Assembly (NCBI GenBank): GCA_035500775.1 | Contig: DATJWY010000056.1 | Location: 1-16,382, forward strand | From: DATJWY01 sp035500775 | Lineage (GTDB): Bacteria; Pseudomonadota; Alphaproteobacteria; Acetobacterales; Acetobacteraceae | Length of the DNA stretch: 16,382 bases | Direction: 5' to 3' | Shown: positions 7,132 through 14,262 of the stretch, piece by piece | Layout of the letters: each line of letters starts with the position of its first letter | Position numbering within the stretch: position 1 is the stretch's first letter | Notes under the pieces: generated by a model | Told to the model about the DNA's origin: nothing | What the model saw: only the letters and a program-made list of their open reading frames with translations | The model's database searches: none | Translations under genes and position numbers: made by a program

Positions 7132-7183
7132 GGGGGTCTGGGGCCTTAAGGCCCCAGCCGGGGTCGAGGGGCGGCGCCCCTCG
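7132..7183 (+). repeat. Paired-hairpin repeat, class A (copy 2)
   Basis: Stem one is the perfect 20-base palindrome CTGGGGCCTTAAGGCCCCAG (7138-7157). Stem two is CGAGGGGC/GCCCCTCG (7165-7172 with 7176-7183, loop GGC). Compared with copies 1 and 3, the second base of stem two is G rather than C and its partner has changed from G to C, a compensatory change that keeps the pair. It lies between the hibernation gene and gltA, whose ends converge here. Confidence 0.8.
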
Positions 7184-7239
7184 TCTTGCCCCATCGCCCG
7201 GCTGGGGATGGGGCAAGGCCGCGCGTCGCGGTCGTGGTG

Positions 7240-8547
7240 TTAGCCGCGCTTGTCGAGCGACACGAAGTCGCGCTGCGTGTGGCCGGTGTAGAGCTGACGC
7301 GGACGGCCGATACGCTGCGAGGGGTCCTCGATCATCTCCTTCCACTGGCTGATCCAGCCCACGGTGCGGGCGACGGCGAAGAGCACGGTGAACATGCTCG
7401 TCGGGATGCCCATCGCCTTGAGGATGATGCCCGAGTAGAAATCGACGTTCGGATAGAGCTTCTTGCTGATGAAATACTCGTCATGCAGCGCGATGTGCTC
7501 AAGTTCCATGGCGAGGTCGAGCAGCGGATCGTCCTTGATGCCGAGCTCGGTGAGCACTTCGTGGCAGGTGCGCTCCATGATCTTCGCGCGCGGGTCGTAG
7601 TTCTTATAGACCCGGTGGCCGAAGCCCATCAGCCGCACGTTGCTGTTCTTGTCCTTCACCTTCTCGATGAAGTCCTTGATGTTTGCCGTGCTGCCAATCT
7701 CGCCCAGCATCTTCAGCACCGCCTCGTTGGCGCCGCCATGCGCGGGCCCCCACAGGCTGGCGATGCCGGCGGCGATACAGGCGAAGGGGTTGGCGCCCGT
7801 GGAGCCGGCGAGACGCACCGTGCTGGTGGACGCGTTCTGCTCGTGATCCGCGTGCAGGATCAGGATGCGGTCCATCGCCCGGGAGAGGATCGGGTTGACC
7901 TTGTATTCCTCGGCCGGCACCGCGTTCATCATGTAGAGGAAGTTTTCCGCGTAGTTGAGGTCGTTACGCGGATACATGAAGGGCTGGCCGACCGAGTACT
8001 TGTAGGCCCAGGCCGCGATCGTCGGGATCTTGGCGATGATCCGGTAGGCGCTGATCTCGCGCATCGCCGGGTCATGGATGTCCAGGCTGTCATGATAGAA
8101 GGCCGAGAGCGCGCCGACCACGCCGATGAGCACCGCCATCGGGTGCGCGTCGCGGCGGAAGCCGTTGTAGAAGCTCTTCACCTGCTCATGCAGCATCGTG
8201 TGGTGCATGATGCCGCTCTCGAACGCCTTGAACTGCGCCTTGTTCGGCAGCTCGCCGTTCAGCAGCAGATAGGCGACGTCGAGGAAGGTGGAATGCTCGG
8301 CCAGCTGGTCGATCGGGTAGCCGCGGTGCAGCAGCACGCCCGCGTCACCGTCGATATAGGTGATCTTGCTCTCGCAGGAGGCGGTGCCGCCGTAGCCCGG
8401 ATCATAGGTGAAGACGTCGAGCGCGCTGTAGAGCTTGCGGATGTCAGCCACATCCGGACCGATGCTGCCCTTGATCAAGGGCAGAGTTAAGGACTTGTCG
8501 CTACCGTCCAAGGTTACGGTAACGGAACCGGTACCCGTGCCGCTCAT
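7240..8547 (-). CDS. gltA: Citrate synthase (type I)
   Basis: Citrate synthase condenses oxaloacetate and acetyl-CoA, the entry step of the TCA cycle. The 435-residue product has the length of the hexameric, NADH-sensitive type of Gram-negative bacteria. Visible landmarks are the N-terminal beta domain (VTLDGSDKSLTLPLIKGSIGPDVADI in overlapping form, then YDPGYGGTASCESKITYIDGDAG), the histidine block ILHADHEQNASTSTVRL, GPAHGGANEAVLKML, the second histidine in GFGHRVYKNYDPRAKIM, and the aspartate in NVDFYSGIILKAMGIP. The open frame runs on to 8772, but the ATG at 8547 gives the normal start and has AGGA nine bases upstream. It is monocistronic here. A hairpin at 8575-8592 lies in its probable leader. 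Confidence 0.97.
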   Translation of the reverse strand: MSGTGTGSVTVTLDGSDKSLTLPLIKGSIGPDVADIRKLYSALDVFTYDPGYGGTASCESKITYIDGDAGVLLHRGYPIDQLAEHSTFLDVAYLLLNGELPNKAQFKAFESGIMHHTMLHEQVKSFYNGFRRDAHPMAVLIGVVGALSAFYHDSLDIHDPAMREISAYRIIAKIPTIAAWAYKYSVGQPFMYPRNDLNYAENFLYMMNAVPAEEYKVNPILSRAMDRILILHADHEQNASTSTVRLAGSTGANPFACIAAGIASLWGPAHGGANEAVLKMLGEIGSTANIKDFIEKVKDKNSNVRLMGFGHRVYKNYDPRAKIMERTCHEVLTELGIKDDPLLDLAMELEHIALHDEYFISKKLYPNVDFYSGIILKAMGIPTSMFTVLFAVARTVGWISQWKEMIEDPSQRIGRPRQLYTGHTQRDFVSLDKRG

Positions 8548-8574
8548 GTGCCAACATCCTGCTTGGTTTGGGCG

Positions 8575-8592
8575 CGCGATCAGAGGATCGCG
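8575..8592 (-). other. Hairpin in the gltA leader
   Basis: CGCGATC and GATCGCG pair around the four-base loop, 28 bases upstream of the gltA ATG and ahead of its ribosome-binding site. It may be a leader stabiliser or may simply reflect base composition. Confidence 0.35.
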
Positions 8593-8641
8593 TGCGGGAA
8601 CGTGATTTTTTGGAGCAGCCGGGGAGGCGTGCGCCGCAACT

Positions 8642-8670
8642 ACATAAAAGCGTCGGGAGAGCGAGCGCAA
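8642..8670 (-). promoter_or_regulatory. Candidate gltA promoter
   Basis: On the minus strand, TTGCGC (8670-8665) and TTATGT (8647-8642) are separated by 17 bases, giving a plausible sigma-70-type promoter with a leader of about 90 bases that includes the hairpin at 8575-8592. The -10 match is poor. Nothing else that looks like a gene is visible between 8548 and 8822, apart from a small stem TTTGCC/GGCAAA at 8757-8773 downstream of the SNase-fold gene. Confidence 0.25.
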
Positions 8671-8822
8671 CATGCTGTCCGGGCGTCCCTGGGTCCCGCC
8701 GTTGTCGCGTGGGCCTGGGCCGCGCGCTCCGGGAATCGGATGCGGTCTTGCGCTCTTTTGCCTGGTTGGCAAAGCGGTCTAGAAGGCGCGTTCTCGCGGT
8801 GTGCGCCGCAATCGCCGGGGCC

Positions 8823-9374
8823 TCACGGATTGGCGAAGGCACCGGCCCAGATCCCGCGGCGGGAGGCTCGCGCGGTCCCTTCCGCGTCCCGCAGCCAGGG
8901 TTCGCGGGCACGGGCCCAGCCGCTTTCCACCATGGCGCGGCTGATGTCGGTCCTGCCGGCATGACACTCGGCGAGCGGCCGTCCCCTGCTATCCTGGCCG
9001 CCGATCCGGCATTCCACCGGTTGATTCCCTATCAAACGGGCGAGCATCGCGCTGGCGGCGGCGGCGCAATCAATGTCCTGCCGCGGGCACGCACCGTCCC
9101 GCTCCGGTGCACCGACGCCGCGAAGCTGCACCACCTGGTCACGCAGTCGCAGCGTGCCGCCATCGACCACCGCCACCTGGTCCGCCCGGGCGTCGAGGCT
9201 GGTGATGGCGACGGTCGGAGCGGGGATGAGCGGATCGGGCAGGCGGGCCGCGAGCAGGGCGCCGCCGCCGGCGACGAGCAATGCCAGCATGCCGAGCATA
9301 CCGGCATTGCGGGCACGGCCGAGATATGAAACCCCGGAAGAGCGGAATATGCGGCGCGGGCGGTGCAGCGACAC
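8823..9374 (-). CDS. Membrane-anchored SNase-fold (thermonuclease-like) protein
   Basis: The 183-residue product has a basic N-terminus, one hydrophobic anchor or uncleaved signal (about 23-45) and a staphylococcal-nuclease-like domain (about 65-180) exported to the periplasm. Family landmarks are VVDGGTLRL, LRGVGAPE, RGRPLAECHAGRTDISRAMVESGWARA and a C-terminal ARASRRGIWAGAF. Catalytic residues look eroded: the usual DGDT is DGGT (71-74), GIDAPE is GVGAPE (86-91), and the first catalytic Arg aligns with Gln; the Glu of APE and the Arg of GRPLA remain. Four Cys (96, 103, 122, 137) may form disulfides. The GTG at 9374 is preferred because AAGGA lies seven bases upstream; another GTG at 9470 would add 32 residues. 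It follows the CHAD gene on the same strand. Confidence 0.75.
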   Translation of the reverse strand: MSLHRPRRIFRSSGVSYLGRARNAGMLGMLALLVAGGGALLAARLPDPLIPAPTVAITSLDARADQVAVVDGGTLRLRDQVVQLRGVGAPERDGACPRQDIDCAAAASAMLARLIGNQPVECRIGGQDSRGRPLAECHAGRTDISRAMVESGWARAREPWLRDAEGTARASRRGIWAGAFANP

Positions 9375-9503
9375 GCGTGGGTCCTTGGTTCGCGAACAGC
9401 CCGCTCCCACCGGGATGCCGGGCGGCGCGACCGGTAGCCCGACGCGCCCGCCCGATGCAACGGAATTCACAACATCCAGCGGGCGGCCCGCGCGGGCCGG
9501 GGC

Positions 9504-11153
9504 TCAATCCTCCCAGAACGGGTCCTGGCGGAGGAATTTCTCCCAGGTGCGGGCGATGTCCTGCATCATGTCGCGGCCGCAGGCGGCGACGTAGCCCTGC
9601 ACAACGCCGGCGGCGAAGGCGCGGTCCGCCCCGCCGCCGAGCTGCGCCATCAGCTGCGCCGCGATATAGCCGTCCATCAATTGGCCGAACGCCTCCTGCA
9701 TCTTCTCCAGCCGTTCCAGGAAGCGGCGCACTGCCTTTTGCGGGAAGAGCGGCGCGAAGAACTCGGCGGCGTAGCGCAGGCGTTTGCCCTGCTTGCGGAT
9801 CTCGTGCAGCTCCGGGGTGGGCAGGCCGGAGAGGTCGTCCCCGTGCGCCCGCAGCTTCTTCAGCTCCCGCCGCAGCATGCGGGCGGCGTAGTCCTCCACC
9901 GGGGCGGCGAGCAATTCCGCTTGTTCCGCCGAGGCCTCGCCGAGCCAGGGGCGCAGCGTCGGCAGCAGCGCGAGGGTGAGGGCGAGCCGGCGATATTCCG
10001 GGCTGGCGAGCAGCGCGCGCAGCGTGACATAGGCGGCGTCGCGCTTGCGGCCGGCGGCGGTGAGCAGCGCCGCCACCCGCTTGTCGTCCGGGAAGGCCGC
10101 GCGCACCGCCTCGCCGGTGTCTTCGAGGAACACGTCCCAGTCGCGCGCCGCGCCGAGGTCGCGGGCGAGTTCGCGCAGCGCGGGGGCCAACTCGGCCAGG
10201 GCCGGTCCGCCGGCGGCGCGCCGGAAGATGGTGAGGGCCGAGCGCAGCCGCCGGGTCGCGACCCGCATCTGGTGCACCGGCACCGGCGTATCCGCGTCCG
10301 GCACCCGCTCCGCCCAGTGCAGCATGACATCGGCGAGATGGGCCGTGACCAGCGTCAGCGCCTCGGCAACCGAGACGCCGGGCGGTATGTGCGGCGCACC
10401 CAGATGGCGCGGCGGCGGTGCATCGCCATGCGCGACCGCCAGCGCCTCCGCCGGCAATCCGGCGCGGGGGATGCCGAGCGCCACCAGGTCCGTGAGGCGG
10501 AAGGCGAGGGCGGCGGCGGCGCACGGGGCGCCGGTCAGGCGCAGGCGGGAGATCGGGCGCTCGTTGGTGACGGCGCGGAGCGTGCCATCGATCAGATCGA
10601 GCGTTACCGGCGCGCCGTCCGCGGTCAGCGCCATCGAGCGTTGCCGCCCCTGGAAGGCGGCGACCGCCACCAGCGGTCCGGTGAGATTAAGGCTGAGCGC
10701 GTCACTGTCGCGCGCCTGCGCCAGCACCGGCGCCGCGGTGACGGGCGGCCAGCCGCCATTGTCATCCGGCACCAGGCGCTCCAGCCGCCAGCCGCCGCGT
10801 TGCTCACCCAGCGCGAGTCCCGTCCGCGCGAGTTCTCCGCCGGCGCTGTCATGCCAGACGACATGCGCCGCGGTGACCCGCGCCTTGCCCTGCTTCAGCC
10901 CCGTGAGCAGGGAGAGGCGGAGCAGGCGGGCCGCATCCTCCGGCTCGATCGCGAATTCCAGGGTGACATCCGGCGGCGCCGGGGCCGGGGTGGGAGCCGG
11001 GGCAGGGGCTGGTGTGGGGCTGGCCGCGCCGGCTTCGGCCCCGGGCTGGTCCGGCGGCGCTGGCGGCGGCGATTCGGCGGACGCGGGCGGGGCCGGCGCC
11101 TCGTCGGAGCGGGGGCGCGCTTCGAATCTGGTTTCCGGAGGCGCGGTCTCCAC
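9504..11153 (-). CDS. CYTH-CHAD domain protein
   Basis: CHAD domains are helical bundles with conserved basic and histidine residues that bind polyphosphate; the N-terminal CYTH (triphosphate tunnel) fold typically handles triphosphates. The product has about 549 residues: a Pro/Ala-rich disordered N-terminus (about 10-60), a CYTH-like region (about 61-230) and CHAD (about 265-535). CHAD is clear from VHQMRVATRRLRSALTIF (293-310) and the second repeat LHEIRKQGKRLRYAAEFF (449-466). The CYTH part is degenerate: at the place of the ExExK signature it reads VTLEFAIEPED, so enzyme activity is doubtful. The start is uncertain: GTG at 11153 lies 14 bases after the sixA stop, while TTG at 11201 would overlap it. 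No convincing ribosome-binding site is seen, suggesting translational coupling. Confidence 0.85.
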   Translation of the reverse strand: METAPPETRFEARPRSDEAPAPPASAESPPPAPPDQPGAEAGAASPTPAPAPAPTPAPAPPDVTLEFAIEPEDAARLLRLSLLTGLKQGKARVTAAHVVWHDSAGGELARTGLALGEQRGGWRLERLVPDDNGGWPPVTAAPVLAQARDSDALSLNLTGPLVAVAAFQGRQRSMALTADGAPVTLDLIDGTLRAVTNERPISRLRLTGAPCAAAALAFRLTDLVALGIPRAGLPAEALAVAHGDAPPPRHLGAPHIPPGVSVAEALTLVTAHLADVMLHWAERVPDADTPVPVHQMRVATRRLRSALTIFRRAAGGPALAELAPALRELARDLGAARDWDVFLEDTGEAVRAAFPDDKRVAALLTAAGRKRDAAYVTLRALLASPEYRRLALTLALLPTLRPWLGEASAEQAELLAAPVEDYAARMLRRELKKLRAHGDDLSGLPTPELHEIRKQGKRLRYAAEFFAPLFPQKAVRRFLERLEKMQEAFGQLMDGYIAAQLMAQLGGGADRAFAAGVVQGYVAACGRDMMQDIARTWEKFLRQDPFWED

Positions 11154-11167
11154 GGGAGGGTGATTGG

Positions 11168-11701
11168 TCAGGCGGCCATCTCCGGCAAGTCCTTGGGGCA
11201 AAGAAAGCGGATCAGCCGGGCCGTGCCGCGGCCGATATCGTTCCAGCGGCCGGCGACCGAGAACTCGACGAGCGAGCCGGCCGGGAAGCCCTCGCTCAGC
11301 CGGCGGGCATGCGGCCGGATCGGCTTCGTTGCCTCGTCGCCGGCCAGGTGCAAGGCGAGATCGTGCATGCCGGGATTATGCCCGACCAGCATGACGCTGC
11401 GCGCGGTTTCCGGCACCTCGCGCAGCGCCTGCAACAATTGCGGCGACTCGGCGAGGTAGAGCTGGTCCATCGGCTCGACCAGGGGCGTCTCGTCCCAGGG
11501 TTCCAGCGCCTCCAGCGTCTCCAGCGTCCGCCGCGCGGTGGAGACGAGGACGATATCCGGTGCGAGCCCGAGATCCCGCATCGCCGCGCGCATGGCCAGG
11601 GCGGCGCGCCGGCCACGCTCGTTCAGCGGGCGCTCGTGATCGGAGAATCTCGGATCGTCATGGGACGATTTCGCATGACGCAGGAGCAGAAGCTGGCGCA
11701 T
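11168..11701 (-). CDS. SixA-type phosphohistidine phosphatase
   Basis: A small member of the histidine phosphatase (phosphoglycerate mutase-like) superfamily, of the SixA type that removes phosphate from phosphohistidine on signalling proteins. The 177-residue product has the catalytic RHAKSS (8-13, nucleophile His9), ERPLNERGRRAA (23-34), the STARRTLET arginine block (54-62) and the second histidine in VGHNPGMHDLALHL (106-119). No extra domain is present, which favours SixA over metabolic phosphoglycerate mutases. Its stop lies 14 bases before the preferred start of the CYTH-CHAD gene, so the two are probably co-transcribed. The ATG at 11701 has only a weak ribosome-binding site. The protein substrate is unknown. 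Confidence 0.88.
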   Translation of the reverse strand: MRQLLLLRHAKSSHDDPRFSDHERPLNERGRRAALAMRAAMRDLGLAPDIVLVSTARRTLETLEALEPWDETPLVEPMDQLYLAESPQLLQALREVPETARSVMLVGHNPGMHDLALHLAGDEATKPIRPHARRLSEGFPAGSLVEFSVAGRWNDIGRGTARLIRFLCPKDLPEMAA

Positions 11702-11819
11702 GGCCTGGACAATGCCACGTCACGCGCCGGTTGTCCCGATATCCTGATGGCCGCGCGGGCGCGTCAATTGGGCTCATATCCCTCGCCGCCGCGTCCGGCG
11801 CCAGCCCGTTCGCGCGCCG

Positions 11820-11838
11820 GAGCGGCGGCGCGCCGCTC
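11820..11838 (-). terminator. Hairpin after the phosphatase gene
   Basis: GAGCGGC and GCCGCTC (11820-11826 with 11832-11838) pair around a five-base loop, starting two bases after the stop codon of the phosphatase gene at 11841. There is no T-run, so it is only a candidate terminator separating the photolyase pair from sixA. Confidence 0.3.
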
Positions 11839-11840
11839 TC

Positions 11841-12530
11841 CTAAGCCGCCCCGGCGCGCGAGAGCGGCGGCAGGTCGATCCAGGCGAGATGTCCGCCCTT
11901 GCCGGCGCCGGTATCCAGGAAGATGGCGGTACCGCCGGCACGGCCGTGCTTCACCCAGGGACGGCCATCCGTGCTGCGCCGGTCATGGCCGCAATAGACG
12001 GTCATGCCCGGCGGAATGTGATCCACCCAGCGCAGCAGCCGTTCCGGTGTGCCGTCCGGGCGCGTGCGTCCCGTGGTCTCGCCGAACAGGGCGCGGGAGA
12101 GCAGCGGATCGACCCGGCCGAGACCCGGCGGCGGCGGCCGCGTCAGCATGCTGGTGTGGAAGCCGCCATGCACGAAGAACCGGTCGCCTTGCCGCAGCCA
12201 GGCCGGGGCGCGCGCGATCGCGGCGAGGGCCTGGACGCGCAGTGCCTCGTCCAGTTCCTCGAGCGTGCGGGCGAGCGCCGGGTCCATCTGCACCGCGTAT
12301 CCGCTCAGCACCCGGCCGAGCTTGCGGTCGTGATTGCCGAGCAGGAACAGGCCGTGCCCCTCCTCGACGAGGCGGATGGCGCGGCGCATCACCGCCGCGT
12401 TGTCGGTGCCGCCATCGACGAGATCGCCGAGCTGGATCACGAACCGGTCGGTGTCGGTGGCGGCGGCGAAGCCGGTGGCGTCGCCATGCACGTCACCGAC
12501 CACGCGCAGCGCCGCGCCGGCGGGGATCAT
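11841..12530 (-). CDS. Calcineurin-like metallophosphatase
   Basis: The 229-residue product has the full two-metal phosphoesterase signature: GDVHG (12-16), GDLVDGG (35-41), GNHD (65-68), a central HGGFH and a late GHDRRS. The GDxHG / GDxVDxG / GNHD spacing resembles PPP-type phosphatases and the ApaH group, so it may be a serine/threonine-type phosphatase or a nucleotide hydrolase; the substrate cannot be told from sequence alone. The frame runs on to 12914, but that part is antisense-like shadow within the photolyase gene. The ATG at 12530 gives MIPAGAALRVVGDVHG and overlaps the photolyase stop as ATGA, so translation is coupled and the two genes form an operon. Confidence 0.88.
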   Translation of the reverse strand: MIPAGAALRVVGDVHGDATGFAAATDTDRFVIQLGDLVDGGTDNAAVMRRAIRLVEEGHGLFLLGNHDRKLGRVLSGYAVQMDPALARTLEELDEALRVQALAAIARAPAWLRQGDRFFVHGGFHTSMLTRPPPPGLGRVDPLLSRALFGETTGRTRPDGTPERLLRWVDHIPPGMTVYCGHDRRSTDGRPWVKHGRAGGTAIFLDTGAGKGGHLAWIDLPPLSRAGAA

Positions 12531-14074
12531 GCGTTCCGGCTCCGGCCGCGCCCCGCCGCCGCGCGCCCGGCTTGCCCCTCTCCGGCTCCGCGCGGGCGGG
12601 CGGAGGCTTCCGCGTCGGCCGCCGCCTCCGGCTCGGTCCGCACCGTTGCCTGATACACGGCGAGCGCCCGGCGGCGGCCCTCGGCGAGATCGACCAGCGG
12701 CGCGGGATACGTCCGGCCAAGCTCCACCCCCGCGGCGCGCAGCACGGCGGGCGGCGCCTGCCAGGGCGCGTGCAACTCCCGGTCCGGCAGGCGCGCGAGT
12801 TCCGGCACGTAGCGGCGGACATAGGCCCCGTCCGGGTCGAATTTCTCCCCCTGGGTCACGGGGTTGAACACCCGGAAGAAGGGCTGGCCATCGATGCCGG
12901 TGCCGGCGACCCATTGCCAGTTGCAGGCATTGCTCGCGAGATCCGCGTCCACCAGCGTGTCCCAGAACCAGGCCTGCCCCTCCCGCCAGTCCAGCAACAA
13001 ATGCTTGACCAGGAAGGAGCCGGCGATCATCCGCGCCCGGTTATGCATCCAGCCGGTCTGCCAGAGCTGGCGCATCCCGGCATCGACGATCGGCACGCCG
13101 GTCCGGCCGCGTTGCCAGGCGCGCAGCGCCGCCGCGTCCCGCCGCCAGGGCAGGCGGGCGAAGGCGGGGCGCAGCGGCGCCTCGGGCATGTGCGGCGCGT
13201 GGAACAGCATGTAGGCGGCGAAATCCCGCCAGAGCAGCTCGGCGCGGAAACGCTGCCGCGCCTCCGGCGGCAGGCTGGCGGCCGCGTGCCAGACGGCGCG
13301 CGGCGAGATCTCGCCCCAGTGCAGCGCGGGGGAGAGCATCGCGGTGCCGGCCTCACCCGGCCGGTCGCGCCCGGTGGGGTAGTGCGCCGCCGGGCCGGCG
13401 ATGAAGGCGCGGAGGCGCGCCGCCGCTTCCGCCTCGCCCGGCCGCCAGGTGGCGGCGAGGCCGCCCGCCCAGTCCGGCTGGCGCGGCAACAGCGCCCAGT
13501 CGGCGAGGCTGTCCGATCGCGGCGGCTTCGGGCAGGGGATGCGGGCGGGGGCAGGGGCGGGCGGCGACGGCTCCGGCAAGGCGGCGCAGGCGCGGGCGAA
13601 CGGGGTGTAAAGCCCATAGACGCCCCCCGCCTTGGTGCGGATCGAACCGGGATCGAACAGCGTGGTGCCGGGATGGCGGAACAGGCGGGCGCCCTGCGCG
13701 GCGAGCGCGGCCTCCACCGCCCTGTCCGCCTCGCGCCAGAACGGCTCATGCGCCCGGGTCGCGTGCACCGCCACGGCCCCCGCCTCGCGCGCCAGCGCCG
13801 GGATCGCCTCGGCCGCCTTGCCGTGGCGCAGCACCAGCGCGGCGCCGCGCTCGGCGAGGGCGGCGGCGAGCGCGGTCAGGCTGTGGTGCAGCCACCATCG
13901 GGCGGCGCCGCCGGGGCGCCAGGCACCCGGCGTCGTGTCGTCCAGCACATAGACGGGCAGCACCGGCCGGCCGGTGGCGAGCGCGGCCTCCAGGGCGGGA
14001 TGGTCGGCGAGGCGGAGATCCTGCCGGAACCAGAGCATGACGGGGGCGGCGGATGCGGCGGCGGGGTCGGTCAT
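12527..14074 (-). CDS. phrB: Deoxyribodipyrimidine photolyase
   Basis: Photolyase uses FAD and blue light to split cyclobutane pyrimidine dimers in DNA. The 515-residue product begins with the antenna-binding Rossmann domain (VMLWFRQDLRLADHPAL, 12-28). The FAD domain shows the phosphate-binding stretch ending TAMLSPALHWGEISPR (244-259), RDFAAYMLFHAPHM (283-296), VDAGMRQLWQTGWMHNRARM (330-349), DADLASNACNWQWVAGTG (376-393) and FRVFNPVTQGEKFDPDG (400-416), all typical of class I CPD photolyases. A C-terminal tail of about 35 residues rich in Ala, Gly and Arg is extra and probably disordered. The ATG at 14074 gives MTDPAAASAAPVMLWF. The gene is divergent from a glycosyltransferase gene across 188 bases and couples to a downstream phosphatase. 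Confidence 0.96.
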   Translation of the reverse strand: MTDPAAASAAPVMLWFRQDLRLADHPALEAALATGRPVLPVYVLDDTTPGAWRPGGAARWWLHHSLTALAAALAERGAALVLRHGKAAEAIPALAREAGAVAVHATRAHEPFWREADRAVEAALAAQGARLFRHPGTTLFDPGSIRTKAGGVYGLYTPFARACAALPEPSPPAPAPARIPCPKPPRSDSLADWALLPRQPDWAGGLAATWRPGEAEAAARLRAFIAGPAAHYPTGRDRPGEAGTAMLSPALHWGEISPRAVWHAAASLPPEARQRFRAELLWRDFAAYMLFHAPHMPEAPLRPAFARLPWRRDAAALRAWQRGRTGVPIVDAGMRQLWQTGWMHNRARMIAGSFLVKHLLLDWREGQAWFWDTLVDADLASNACNWQWVAGTGIDGQPFFRVFNPVTQGEKFDPDGAYVRRYVPELARLPDRELHAPWQAPPAVLRAAGVELGRTYPAPLVDLAEGRRRALAVYQATVRTEPEAAADAEASARPRGAGEGQAGRAAAGRGRSRNA

Positions 14075-14262
14075 GATTGCGGGATGTGAGGGGATTCACG
14101 GCGGGGGCAATGGGGGGCCATCATGGGCGCGCCGAAACGGAAGCTTGGTGGACACCGGCCGGAGTTTACGTCTATGCGACAAAACCTGGACCGCGACCAT
14201 CGAGGGCGCGCCCGCTTTCTCGCCCCGGTGCCATCCGCGCTGCTCTCTTGATCGGGAACATC

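Noticed and set aside
7186..8490. A 434-codon plus-strand ORF
   Set aside because: Antisense to gltA throughout; citrate synthase motifs on the other strand are decisive.
9681..11459. A 592-codon plus-strand ORF
   Set aside because: Antisense to the CYTH-CHAD gene and part of sixA; composition is shadow-like with no recognisable motif.
12531..12914. Upstream extension of the phosphatase frame
   Set aside because: It lies within the photolyase gene and is low-complexity; the ATG at 12530 in the ATGA overlap is the natural start.
11012..14089. A 1025-codon plus-strand ORF
   Set aside because: It runs antisense to the CHAD, SixA, phosphatase and photolyase genes, all of which have clear motifs. 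The translation is Arg/Gly/Ala/Pro-rich with no domain. Long stop-free antisense frames are expected at this G+C content.
14077..14262. Upstream extension of the glycosyltransferase frame
   Set aside because: The added residues do not resemble a protein N-terminus, while the ATG at 14263 starts directly at the family-like SDLAVVTMVFNEG segment.
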